Part shown: positions 9,227 through 17,584 of the stretch, piece by piece
Numbering within the stretch: position 1 is the stretch's first letter
How the letters are laid out: each line of letters begins with the position of its first letter
Origin: Planococcus circulans
GTDB lineage: Bacteria > Bacillota > Bacilli > Bacillales_A > Planococcaceae
Assembly: GCF_020023385.1 (NCBI RefSeq)
Contig: NZ_JAIQCL010000001.1
Span: 434,001-498,000 of the forward strand
DNA length: 64,000 nt
Direction of reading: 5' to 3'
Position numbers and translations under genes: made by a program
Notes under the pieces: generated by a model
What the model was told of the DNA's origin: nothing
What the model saw: the letters and a program-made list of their open reading frames with translations, nothing else
Database searches by the model: none

Positions 9227-9293
9227 CAATAAAACCTCTTTCTATTAGGTGATGCTGTTAGTATATCTGATATCGCATAAAAATTCATCCGCT

Positions 9294-10169
9294 TCACCTT
9301 AATAAAGCGGCATGTTTTTTGACTATATCGACAAATGCCTCTACTTGACGAAGCTGGAAGGCTGATTCGTAGCCGATCAGCCACGTATCACGTGTCAATT
9401 CAAGCTCTTCCTCGTTGTTCGTCAAGGGCATCATGTGGACATCTTCTGTACCGGTCAGTGTAATCGATGGAAGGATGGCATAGCCGATGCCATTGACGGC
9501 CATCTGTTTGCAGGTTTCGATCTGATCCACTGTGATCTGCCGTTTGGGATTGGAGGCAAAATGCTTTTGCCACCATTGCTGAATTTCCTCGTAATAAGTC
9601 GAGTCACTTTTAAACTGGATAAATGGACGCTCTGTCTGAAGAAGCTCTTCAAGTGACCGTATTTCTTTGTCCACCAAATACAAAGTATCTTTGAATAGAT
9701 GGATTTTTGGCCCTTTCCAGTCGGTATGGCCGCGCACAATTCCGATATGGGCTTCGCCATCGTAAAGCGAGCGGACAATTTCCGAGCTCCAGCCAGTGAT
9801 CAGTTGAATTTTCGCTTCCGGATAAAGCGTCACAAAATCCTTCAGCACTTTTGGCAGCCAGTTTTGGCCGACAATCGTCGCACATGCAATCTTCAAAGTG
9901 CCATGCACTTTGGAAGTCAAGGTATGCAATACTTCGAACACTTCTTCTTTTCGCAGAATCGTTTCATTGGCATATTGAATGACCAATTCCCCTGCAGGTG
10001 TCGGAGACAGCCCTTTTTGCGAACGGATAAACAATTGCTGCCCCCAATCCTTTTCAATGGTCTGAAGGCGCTGGGATAGAGCAGGCTGCGATAAAAACAG
10101 ACGCTCTGCCGCTTTTCTCATATTCCCCTCTTCGGCCAGTACTTTAATGATCAGTTCTTCATTTGACAC
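9294..10169 (-). CDS. ccpC: LysR-family regulator, CcpC-like
   Basis: A 291-residue LysR-type regulator with N-terminal winged HTH (NMRKAAERLFLSQPALSQRL at about 16-35) and a substrate-binding domain. The segments ITGWSSEIVRSLYDGEAHIG, ERPFIQFKSDSTYYEEIQ and QIETCKQMAVNGIGYAILPS match my memory of CcpC, the citrate-responsive repressor of TCA-cycle genes, which in B. subtilis lies close to dapH-ykuR. The start is a GTG at 10169 with GGAG nine bases upstream inside the end of the MFS gene; the two genes overlap by 11 bases. Assignment as CcpC rather than a close LysR paralogue is likely but not certain. Confidence 0.75.
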   Translation of the reverse strand: MSNEELIIKVLAEEGNMRKAAERLFLSQPALSQRLQTIEKDWGQQLFIRSQKGLSPTPAGELVIQYANETILRKEEVFEVLHTLTSKVHGTLKIACATIVGQNWLPKVLKDFVTLYPEAKIQLITGWSSEIVRSLYDGEAHIGIVRGHTDWKGPKIHLFKDTLYLVDKEIRSLEELLQTERPFIQFKSDSTYYEEIQQWWQKHFASNPKRQITVDQIETCKQMAVNGIGYAILPSITLTGTEDVHMMPLTNNEEELELTRDTWLIGYESAFQLRQVEAFVDIVKKHAALLR

Positions 10170-11637
10170 TGCTCTTCACTCCTTTTTGTCCGCGCAGCCC
10201 AAGGATCAGAATAAAGCTGAGAAGCGCGAAAAATGCAGTTACCAGGTATACATTCTGAAGTGCTCCAGCCAATGCCTGCTGCAGGAAGCCCAGCGCGTCA
10301 GCTGAAATTCCCGCGCGGCTGTCCATGCTCAATAAGTCATTGATGGAGCTTAAGGAGTAGTTCCTGCCATTGTCTGCGAAATACCGAAGCAACGAACTGT
10401 TCAGGATACTGCCAAGCAAGGCGACACCAATCGTACTGCCCAGATTCCGCATGAACATATTTGAAGCAGTGGCCGATCCGCGCAGCTCATAGGAAACAGA
10501 CGCTTGGATAGTGACGATAAAAGCCGTGCTGGTCAAGCCCATTCCAACGCCGATAAAAAAGCTCGACATAGCTGCCCATAAAGGACCGAAACCAGGCTGC
10601 ATCAAAACAAACAACAAGCTACCTATTATCAGAAAAGATCCACCAGCCAAAGAGGTTTTGAAGTAACCGATGCTCAGCAGAAGCCTGCCGGAGAAAAAAG
10701 CAGCCAGAGGCCAACCAATCGACATGGCCGTCAACGTAAAGCCTGCAATAGCTGCAGGCTGTTCCATCACGCCTGTCACATAAGTGGGCAAATAGCTGGA
10801 GATGCTGATCAAAATGACGCCGGTTGCCAGAGAAACCAGATTGGCATAAAGAATGGTTTTATTTCGCCAAATTTCAAAAGGCATCATCGGATCGATGGCT
10901 TTCTTCTCTGCTCGAATGAACAACACAAAAAACAGCAGGCTGGCAGCAAGCAATATCACGGATGGCCTGGAAAGCCAGTCAAACGATACGCCTCCTTCCA
11001 CCAATAGATACAGCATAGTCGATAAAGCAGCCGTCAATAAGGCAGCTCCTTTATAATCGATCACCGGTTTTTTTGTATTTACCGGCTCTTTCAAGAACAG
11101 CAAGACGCCAAGCAACGAAACGATGCCAAGCGGCAGGTTCAGCCAGAAGACATATTCCCATCCTACGGTCACCACCAGAACCCCGCCGATTGCAGGCCCA
11201 GTGACAGCTGAAATTCCCCAGACACTTGATAGATAGCCTTGGATCTTCGCCCGTTCTTCTCTGGAATAGATGTCGCCGACAATCGTTGTCGCAATCGGCA
11301 TGACTGCGCCAGCACCCATTCCCTGAATAAACCGGTAGAATATCAATTCGTCTATCGAGTTGGCAAAGCCGCATAATAACGAACCGAACAGAAACAGCAG
11401 CATGCCGACAGCAAAGATGCGTTTACGGCCAAATAGATCAGATAATTTCCCGTATAATAAGACCGTCACCGTGCTCATCAACAAATAAGCCGAGAATACC
11501 CAACTATATTTTGAAAACCCGCCCAGCTCAGAAGCGATGCTTGGCATGGCAGTCGACACGATTGTGGCTTCGACTGCACTGACGAACATCGCCAACATGA
11601 CAGAAATCAATACCAGCGGCCTTTTTGTTTTATCCAT
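10159..11637 (-). CDS. MFS drug-efflux transporter, DHA2/EmrB-QacA family
   Basis: A 492-residue major facilitator with about 14 membrane segments, the DHA2 arrangement. Motif A appears as GKLSDLFGRKRIF after the second segment, motif C-like GPAIGGVLV in segment 5, and motif D1-like near the N-terminus (AMFVSAVEATIVSTAMPSI). Such proteins export drugs or organic ions with proton antiport. It is translationally coupled to the LysR gene downstream (11-base overlap), so the regulator may respond to or control this exporter. RBS AAAGAGG lies nine bases before the ATG. Confidence 0.9.
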   Translation of the reverse strand: MDKTKRPLVLISVMLAMFVSAVEATIVSTAMPSIASELGGFSKYSWVFSAYLLMSTVTVLLYGKLSDLFGRKRIFAVGMLLFLFGSLLCGFANSIDELIFYRFIQGMGAGAVMPIATTIVGDIYSREERAKIQGYLSSVWGISAVTGPAIGGVLVVTVGWEYVFWLNLPLGIVSLLGVLLFLKEPVNTKKPVIDYKGAALLTAALSTMLYLLVEGGVSFDWLSRPSVILLAASLLFFVLFIRAEKKAIDPMMPFEIWRNKTILYANLVSLATGVILISISSYLPTYVTGVMEQPAAIAGFTLTAMSIGWPLAAFFSGRLLLSIGYFKTSLAGGSFLIIGSLLFVLMQPGFGPLWAAMSSFFIGVGMGLTSTAFIVTIQASVSYELRGSATASNMFMRNLGSTIGVALLGSILNSSLLRYFADNGRNYSLSSINDLLSMDSRAGISADALGFLQQALAGALQNVYLVTAFFALLSFILILGLRGQKGVKSSVK

Positions 11638-11777
11638 TCACTAAACCTCTTTTCAACTGACAATAGAAAGCGAAAACGTCCTTGCAGATTGGAGCCACAG
11701 CCAGAATGGGCTTATTGCGTTGAACGCTGGAATCCGTCTAATTGAAGAACAGAAATGCCCTAAGCTCCAAAGCATAA

Positions 11778-11802
11778 AGAAGGCCCCAAAACGAGGCCTT
11801 CT
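11778..11802 (-). terminator. Weak terminator after darB
   Basis: Inverted repeat AGAAGGCC ... GGCCTTCT with a ten-base loop, 16 bases after the darB stop; only a short T tract follows on the minus strand. Confidence 0.5.
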
Positions 11803-11817
11803 CCACTATTGCTGCAA

Positions 11818-12261
11818 TTATCTTTTCAACTGATAAATTTGTTTTTTCAACTGCTTCAACACCACACGACGCGTCAAAATGCCCATAAACATTTCTTCAT
11901 CGTCTATGACGCAAAGAAAGTTTTGATTGATGACCATATCAAGTGCTTTTTGAAAACGTTCGTTGATGTGGATCAGGGGCAGATCTTTTTCCATGATATC
12001 TTCCACGCGGATATCAGAAAGCCGCTCGTATTCTATATGATCCATCCCTAGAATTGCATCAGTAATCCGTTGTGCATTGATCAAGCCGCAAAAGCGGTAT
12101 TTCGAATCCAACACCGGGATTGCTGAATAGCCCGTTTTCGTCAGTACAAGCAATGCATGTTCAGCACTGTTGCCCATCTGAACATGTGCAACTTTTTCGG
12201 AAGAAATGATATAGTCTTCGATTGGTGTATCAAGAAAATCTCTGCTTGGTAATGAAATCAT
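11818..12261 (-). CDS. darB: c-di-AMP-binding CBS domain protein DarB
   Basis: Two CBS domains in 147 residues, the length of B. subtilis DarB/CbpB (YkuL). The segment KVAHVQMGNSAEHALLVLTK followed by TGYSAIPVLD and the C-terminal FTRRVVLKxL-like ILTRRVVLKQLKKQI match that protein. DarB binds c-di-AMP and, in its free form, stimulates the alarmone synthetase Rel and pyruvate carboxylase. I start at ATG 12261 (MISLPSRDFL) because AAAAGGAG lies eight bases upstream; an ATG at 12303 has no ribosome binding site. It stands alone between the MFS and fadH genes. Confidence 0.9.
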   Translation of the reverse strand: MISLPSRDFLDTPIEDYIISSEKVAHVQMGNSAEHALLVLTKTGYSAIPVLDSKYRFCGLINAQRITDAILGMDHIEYERLSDIRVEDIMEKDLPLIHINERFQKALDMVINQNFLCVIDDEEMFMGILTRRVVLKQLKKQIYQLKR

Positions 12262-12363
12262 GTACTCTACTCCTTTTGCATCGCCTGTATTAGATGCCAC
12301 CATTCAGATTTCATCATAACACATCAAGATTCCTGAAACTATTTTATTGCTGTGAAAATTGTC

Positions 12364-13131
12364 TTAAAAAGGGAATTTATTCAGCCATTGGCCGCCGTCC
12401 AAAGTAACGATTTCTCCGTTCATGTATGAGGCTTTTTCCGACATGATGAAGGCTGCAAGTTCCGCTACTTCCTCTGGTTTGCCGAGTCTGCCCAGCGGAA
12501 TCGATTCCAACGTCCGTTTCGCCGCCTTCTCGGATTCCCACAGTTTATCGGCTCCACCCGTCCGCTCGATCGGGCCTGGCGCTATGCCGTTGACCCGGAT
12601 GCCGAACTGCGTTCCCCATTCGACAGCGAGCGTCCGCGTCAATGACATGACCCCCGCTTTTGCTGCTGCGGAGTGCGCAACACCAGCTCCAGCATTCCAG
12701 GCATACGTGGCAAGCATATTCAGGATATTGCCCTTTGTGCCATTTTCAATCCAATAATTGCCGACGGCATGGGAACAGAAGAAGGTTCCATTCAAAACAA
12801 TATCAATGACTGATTTCCAGCCATTGGGTGACAATTTTTCCGCATGGACGATAAAGTTTCCGGCCGCATTGTTGACCAGTCCGTCCACCCTGCCGAATTT
12901 ATCATGGGCGAACTTCACCATCGCTTTGGCATGTTCAGGTTCCCGTACATCCATTTGGAACACTTCTACCGAACCACGCTCTCCTGTAATCGCTTTCACA
13001 GCTTCGTTCAATTTTTCCATATCGCGTCCCGTTATGACGACATTGGCCCCTTCAGAAGCGAATTTTTTCGCCATATGTAGCCCCATTCCACTTGAGCCAC
13101 CTGTAACAATAATCGTTTGATCCGTGAACAT
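12364..13131 (-). CDS. fadH: 2,4-dienoyl-CoA reductase (SDR family)
   Basis: A 255-residue classical short-chain dehydrogenase. The nucleotide-binding motif is TGGSSGMG (about 10-17), the NNAAG motif is at about 88, and the catalytic region is the family variant with LATYAWNAGAGVAHSAAAKAG in place of a YxxxK. The sequence GIAPGPIERTGGADKLWESE and the end GGQWLNKFPF match YkuF/FadH of B. subtilis, which reduces 2,4-dienoyl-CoA during degradation of unsaturated fatty acids. AAAGGGGA precedes the ATG. It is divergent from ykyB. Confidence 0.9.
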   Translation of the reverse strand: MFTDQTIIVTGGSSGMGLHMAKKFASEGANVVITGRDMEKLNEAVKAITGERGSVEVFQMDVREPEHAKAMVKFAHDKFGRVDGLVNNAAGNFIVHAEKLSPNGWKSVIDIVLNGTFFCSHAVGNYWIENGTKGNILNMLATYAWNAGAGVAHSAAAKAGVMSLTRTLAVEWGTQFGIRVNGIAPGPIERTGGADKLWESEKAAKRTLESIPLGRLGKPEEVAELAAFIMSEKASYMNGEIVTLDGGQWLNKFPF

Positions 13132-13331
13132 ACAAACATCCCCTTTGAGTTAGACTATAACTTTTAAATCCTAATTCTCCATCTGCCAGAATTTCGAAAG
13201 ACTGCTTCTTAAAGCCCGACCGTCCATAGCCAGATGAAGCGGTGTCTAAAAGGTATTTCCTTTTGTTCACCTTACCTAGTAGAGTTCTACAAAACCGCTG
13301 ATTTCCCCTTCTATCGCATATGCCACATCGG

Positions 13332-13360
13332 TATACAGTCCCTGCAAATTTTGATATGAT
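13332..13360 (+). promoter_or_regulatory. Promoter of ykyB
   Basis: TATACA (13332-13337), 17-base spacer, TATGAT (13355-13360), 41 bases before the ykyB ATG. Weak -35, good -10. Confidence 0.5.
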
Positions 13361-13401
13361 AAAGTCGAACTAACCACTATTCGTATGAAAGGAATGAGTT
13401 C

Positions 13402-13863
13402 ATGCCAGCTTCAAAATCAGATTCAGATATCGCGCAAGCCATTTTCACGGTTAACCGGCATGCAAAAACCGCTCCCGACAACCACTATTTGTATGCTTTG
13501 AAGAAACAAGCCTTAAATATGATGATCGAGCAGGAGCGTGCACAAAAAATCGGTCTGCACTTCAGTAAAAACCCTCAGAAAAGTCAACAACAATCTTCAG
13601 TCCTCGTAAAATGCGGCAATTACTATTTTCATATGCTCCCGAAAAAAGAAGATTTCTCGTCACTGGACCATTTAGGCCATCTGGATGATACGTACCGCAA
13701 TCCTCCAAGCCGCATGAACTTGAAAGTGGCAAAAGAAATTTTGCGCACTCTGACTGGATTGGAACCACAGAAAAAAGAAGCAGCAGCTTCCAATTTCACT
13801 AAATCTTATCAACCTCGGCAAGTTGACCGGTTTTATTCGCCTAAAAAATCCTATTTCGATTGA
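13402..13863 (+). CDS. ykyB: YkyB family protein
   Basis: A 153-residue protein matching the Bacillales YkyB family: AIFTVNRHAKTA, the KIGLHFSKNPQKSQQQSSVL stretch and YYFHMLPKKEDF are shared with the B. subtilis protein. Its function is not known to me. There is no signal peptide or membrane segment. AAGGAATG precedes the ATG, and a strong terminator follows. The order fadH-ykyB-ykwC is kept from the B. subtilis region. Confidence 0.85.
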   Translation: MPASKSDSDIAQAIFTVNRHAKTAPDNHYLYALKKQALNMMIEQERAQKIGLHFSKNPQKSQQQSSVLVKCGNYYFHMLPKKEDFSSLDHLGHLDDTYRNPPSRMNLKVAKEILRTLTGLEPQKKEAAASNFTKSYQPRQVDRFYSPKKSYFD

Positions 13864-13875
13864 CGTTGATCTTCA

Positions 13876-13906
13876 GCCGGAAACCTGTACAGGTTTCCGG
13901 CTTTTC
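13876..13906 (+). terminator. Terminator of ykyB
   Basis: Perfect 12-bp inverted repeat GCCGGAAACCTG-ta-CAGGTTTCCGGC followed by TTTTC; it probably also serves the convergent ykwC. Confidence 0.85.
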
Positions 13907-14767
13907 TTATGCCTCGTATTGCCGGATCAAGCTTTGCGTCCCTTTGTCTTCGTAACCTTGAGCCGCTAATTGTTCATACATTTTCAACGACAACTTAAGA
14001 CCCGGAAGTTCTAACCCCCAACTCTCGGCTTCTTCGGCTGCGATTTTCATATCTTTGATGAAATGCTTGATGTAAAAGCCGGGACGAAAATCTTCATTGA
14101 TCATCTTTGGCGCCAAATTAGAGAGTGACCATGAACCCGCTGCCCCTGTGGAAATGGAGCGCAGAACCCGCTCTGGATCGAGCCCAGCTTTTTTTGCGTA
14201 GATCAGCGATTCACAGACACCGACCATATTACTGGCGATGGTGATCTGATTGCACATTTTGGTATGCTGTCCCGAGCCTGCCGGACCTTGAAAAACAATA
14301 TTTTCACCGAAGAGATTCAGGATGGGGGAAATTTGTTTAAAAATATCTTTTTCTCCTCCGACCATAATGGACAAAACGCCGTTTCTGGCCCCGATATCCC
14401 CTCCGGACACAGGTGCATCCAGTGCATGAAGCCCTTTTTCAGCAGCAGCTTCAAAAATTCTTTGTGCCAGTTGCGGCTTGGAAGTGGTCATGTCCACCAG
14501 TACAGAACCTGATTTCGCATGTTGAAGGATGCCTTTGTCACCGAAATACACTTCTTCAACATCAGACGGATAGCCGACCATCGTAAAAATGACTTCGCAA
14601 TTTTCAGCTACTTGTTTAGGCGAATCCACCAGTATAGCCCCTGCTTCAACCAAATTCTCTGCTTTTTTAGCCGTCCGCGTGTAAATGGAGACTTCATGCT
14701 CGTGGTCCAGTAAATGTTTGACCAGGCTATTGCCCATGACTCCCGTTCCAATAAATCCGAGCTTCAT
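13907..14767 (-). CDS. ykwC: 3-hydroxyisobutyrate dehydrogenase-family oxidoreductase
   Basis: A 286-residue beta-hydroxyacid dehydrogenase. The N-terminal Rossmann motif is GFIGTGVMGNSL (4-15), the substrate-binding signature DAPVSGGDIGARNG lies at about 118, and the catalytic lysine is in GSGQHTKMCNQI at about 170. It is nearly identical in motifs to B. subtilis YkwC. The family oxidises short 3-hydroxy acids with NAD(P); the true substrate is unknown. A good ribosome binding site (AAAGGAGG) precedes the ATG. Confidence 0.88.
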   Translation of the reverse strand: MKLGFIGTGVMGNSLVKHLLDHEHEVSIYTRTAKKAENLVEAGAILVDSPKQVAENCEVIFTMVGYPSDVEEVYFGDKGILQHAKSGSVLVDMTTSKPQLAQRIFEAAAEKGLHALDAPVSGGDIGARNGVLSIMVGGEKDIFKQISPILNLFGENIVFQGPAGSGQHTKMCNQITIASNMVGVCESLIYAKKAGLDPERVLRSISTGAAGSWSLSNLAPKMINEDFRPGFYIKHFIKDMKIAAEEAESWGLELPGLKLSLKMYEQLAAQGYEDKGTQSLIRQYEA

Positions 14768-14835
14768 ATGTATTTCCTCCTTTTGTATTTATCTTCAGTT
14801 TAGCAAAAATCTTTGGGATATTCACTTTTAAAACA

Positions 14836-15100
14836 GAAAAGCGTAAGCAGCTGTTTAGCCCCGACTAGCGCTGGAAGCCTTTCCGGTAATGGCGTTCTTC
14901 AGCCATTGCTGGTAAGGCTGAAGCGACTCGAGGGGCTGGCTGCTGGAGTCTAAATACAGAAAAGCGTAAGCTGCTGTTTAGCCCCGACTAGCGCTGGACG
15001 CCTTTCCGGTAATGGCGTTCTTCAGCCATTGCTGGTAAGGCTGAAGCGACTCGAGGGGCTGGCTGCTGGAGTCTAAATACAGAAAAGCGTAAGCGCCCAG
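14836..15100. repeat. Tandem extragenic hairpin repeat, 123-bp units (subtype A)
   Basis: The stretch between ykwC and the DUF4129 gene holds two nearly identical 123-bp units starting with GAAAAGCGTAAG at 14836 and 14959 and a truncated third at 15082. Each unit can fold into one long hairpin: CAGC...GCTG, AGCCCC...GGGGCT, GCCTT...AAGGC, and the inner AATGGC...GCCATT. Related units occur at 40240-40857 and 61326-61459. No reading frame in it looks real. Confidence 0.9.
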
Positions 15101-15108
15101 CTCTTCCA

Positions 15109-15146
15109 AAACAAAAAAAAGAAGCCGACCCGTAAAACGGACCGAC
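15109..15146 (-). terminator. Terminator of the second MoxR operon
   Basis: Minus-strand hairpin GTCGGTCCG-tttta-CGGGTCGGC followed by a T-rich tract, about 65 bases downstream of the DUF4129 stop codon. Confidence 0.75.
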
Positions 15147-15209
15147 CACAAAAGGGGGAAATGAGAATGTTGCTGTGTTCAAGTATACTATGCCCTTCCT
15201 GTAAACACT

Positions 15210-16433
15210 TTAAACATTTTCTTTTAAATATTTCCCTTTTATTTTTTCGATTTCATCGATGAATTGCGTTGCCTGAGTATCCGGCAATCGCTTATCGCCA
15301 TACCGGACCTGATCATAGGTCTTGTAGAAAGACTCCGGCACCTCCCATTGCATGCGCGCCACCCACTCCCGAACCGTTTCATACTTCTGCCGTTCCTTGC
15401 CATGGCCCTTTGCCATCTGCTCAAGCCCTCGAAAAACTTCTCTGACCTGATGCAGTTCCAGGCTTTGTCCATAAGTAGGATCCGGCGTTTCGACAGGCTG
15501 TTCAGCAGATGTATGACTGTATCTTTTAATCGAGGCTTTAGCCTCTTGATCCGGTATTCGGGAATCCGGCCTTATCTTCCTCATCCATATTACCAGTGCA
15601 ATCGCGCAAGCCAGAACTACAAAGCCCAACAGGATCTCAACCGGAAAATCCGCTGAAATCGCCTCACCCACAGCAGCATCTTCACGAACCGACTCTTCGT
15701 CAGGTCCGATCTTGTCTATGGTTTCCTGCACCTCTTCTTCTGTCGATAATCCCGACAAAAATTCACTAACCTGCTCCAGCAAAAGCGCGAGCGGCCAAAA
15801 CAGGAGCTGGATAGCGCCACCGAGTACCACTCCCACAAACTTTCGAACTTCATCCGCGAAAAAGAGGGTGCTGATTGCCGCTATGGCAGAGGCTCCGGCT
15901 ACAATACCAAAGGCTCCGGCTGCTTGGCTGAATCGTGCGCCATCTGCCGCTGACTGGAAATAACGGGACAACAATTGGGCTGCCACGTAGAACAGCACCG
16001 CTGCAGGCACAAGTGTGAACAGCAACCGGCTTGTCTGCTGGTCTGGATTCACCAAGAGAAGAACCCAGCAGATACTGAAAACCAGTACAAACTTCATCAG
16101 GAAATGATGGTCATCGTTAAATTCATCAGCATTGGTTGAATAACGTGCATGCATCAGGTAAATAGCCAGCATCCCTAAAATTGCAGCCAGCCACAGTGGT
16201 ACACCTGCTCCCCACATACCTCCAGCAGCAACAAGGCAAATTCCAATCATCCAAGATAGCCGATAGATGGATTTTGAAAACAGGAAATAGGCGATACACG
16301 AGATCGCCACTGATGCCAACAGCCAGTTCCACAGCACCGGTAAAGCTGCATTCGTTGAAACAAACACCAGAACCAGCGAAACGATGAATGCCTCAAACAT
16401 AAAATGAATGGCCGGTAGCAAACGTCCCGTCAT
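15210..16433 (-). CDS. Membrane protein with C-terminal DUF4129 domain
   Basis: A 407-residue protein with about eight hydrophobic segments in the first 280 residues, a cytosolic linker, and a C-terminal region (QVREVFRGLEQMAKGHGKER, then ETVREWVARM) of the DUF4129 type. In many Gram-positive MoxR-DUF58 operons (for example B. subtilis yeaCD-yebA) the third gene is a transmembrane transglutaminase that ends in DUF4129. Here no transglutaminase core Cys-His-Asp domain is visible, so this looks like the membrane and tail parts without the enzyme. It overlaps the DUF58 gene by four bases. Confidence 0.8.
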   Translation of the reverse strand: MTGRLLPAIHFMFEAFIVSLVLVFVSTNAALPVLWNWLLASVAISCIAYFLFSKSIYRLSWMIGICLVAAGGMWGAGVPLWLAAILGMLAIYLMHARYSTNADEFNDDHHFLMKFVLVFSICWVLLLVNPDQQTSRLLFTLVPAAVLFYVAAQLLSRYFQSAADGARFSQAAGAFGIVAGASAIAAISTLFFADEVRKFVGVVLGGAIQLLFWPLALLLEQVSEFLSGLSTEEEVQETIDKIGPDEESVREDAAVGEAISADFPVEILLGFVVLACAIALVIWMRKIRPDSRIPDQEAKASIKRYSHTSAEQPVETPDPTYGQSLELHQVREVFRGLEQMAKGHGKERQKYETVREWVARMQWEVPESFYKTYDQVRYGDKRLPDTQATQFIDEIEKIKGKYLKENV

Positions 16434-17584
16434 GCCGGATCACGTTCCTTTCTGTTCCGCACGACTGTCAATTCCGTTCGGCTGCTCCATATTGTGATGA
16501 AGCGCGTTGCTTCCTGCGGTTCATCGGTCAATAAATAGGTCGTATACGGCAGTTCTGTGTGCATGTCCAAATGGCCAAGCATCGTACGGTAAGGAAGCGT
16601 TGAACTGTTTTTCGATATGACCGACAACAGCTCCAGAGCTTGTTGCCGTTGTTTTTGCCCCTGGCCTGCCGCTAAATACAAATAAGGCATCTTCCCAGCT
16701 GAGCGGATGTTTACCGCAATTGCGTAAGGCACTCCCGTAGTGAAGCAGTTCTCAATATAAGATGCCAATTCTTCAATCCGCTCCTCCATATTGTGGATAG
16801 TTCCGTAAAGCGTGGAGATGTTCAGTGCAAAAAGCATCGACTCGTTGGCCACCCGGGAAAATATCTTTGTCTGGTAGTTTTGCATTCTGACACTGGCTTT
16901 CCAATGAATTTGATTGAATTGATCAGTCGATACATAATCACGTGTACCGATCGGCTGAAACGCATCATCGAATAAGGAATGCTGTAAATTGAATTGACCC
17001 GGTTTGTGGCGGGACGGAGCATATCGAAAAGGGGATTTCCGAAGTTTCGGAAATACCAGCTGTTCGTGCAGAATCGTCGGCTGGTATTCTAACGTTATGC
17101 TGCCTTCTCCAAATGGATGAGGAATCAACACTTCCATTTTCTTGATGCGTGATACGCCTCTTCTTTCTCCCGTGATGGGCACTTCAATTTCAACCGTCTG
17201 ATTTCTGCCGATGGTAAAAGGCAAATCCATCTCCACCAGATCTCCATAGCTCGTAATTTTTGTGCCTTTGGGTTCTACGGCGTTGTGAAACCATATTTTC
17301 AGTTGACCGCCCCAAATCGGCATTCCGTCATTTTTAAAAACCAACTGCCAGGAAGAATCTCCTCCGTGAAGTACGCGCCTGCGTATTCGATCGTTTTGAA
17401 AAGCCAGCTTCTTGCCGACATGCTTAAAGTAAAGCATCTGCAGACTGATTACTGCCAGGACAAAAACGATTGCAGCAGCAGCTGTAAATTGCAGAAATGC
17501 CATAGCGATAAAGAACAGGACCATTAAAAGCCCCATTACCCATTTCATGTTTTTCGTATCGTGATCATGGCGTATCCACACCAT
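16430..17584 (-). CDS. DUF58 domain protein with N-terminal membrane anchor
   Basis: A 384-residue protein with two membrane segments at about 12-30 and 33-52, a beta-rich region, and the DUF58 signature in the form GTRDYVSTDQFNQIHWKASV at about 212-231. The C-terminal part would be the degenerate VWA-like domain. It directly abuts the MoxR gene (start 17584, MoxR stop 17585) and overlaps the DUF4129 gene by four bases. It is the membrane-anchored counterpart of the short DUF58 protein at the left edge of the window. Confidence 0.9.
   Translation of the reverse strand: MVWIRHDHDTKNMKWVMGLLMVLFFIAMAFLQFTAAAAIVFVLAVISLQMLYFKHVGKKLAFQNDRIRRRVLHGGDSSWQLVFKNDGMPIWGGQLKIWFHNAVEPKGTKITSYGDLVEMDLPFTIGRNQTVEIEVPITGERRGVSRIKKMEVLIPHPFGEGSITLEYQPTILHEQLVFPKLRKSPFRYAPSRHKPGQFNLQHSLFDDAFQPIGTRDYVSTDQFNQIHWKASVRMQNYQTKIFSRVANESMLFALNISTLYGTIHNMEERIEELASYIENCFTTGVPYAIAVNIRSAGKMPYLYLAAGQGQKQRQQALELLSVISKNSSTLPYRTMLGHLDMHTELPYTTYLLTDEPQEATRFITIWSSRTELTVVRNRKERDPA

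Noticed and set aside
15161-15262. Short plus-strand frame with GGGGGAA ribosome binding site and a CPSC motif
   Set aside because: It runs antisense into the 3' end of the DUF4129 gene and follows a terminator hairpin; no supporting context.
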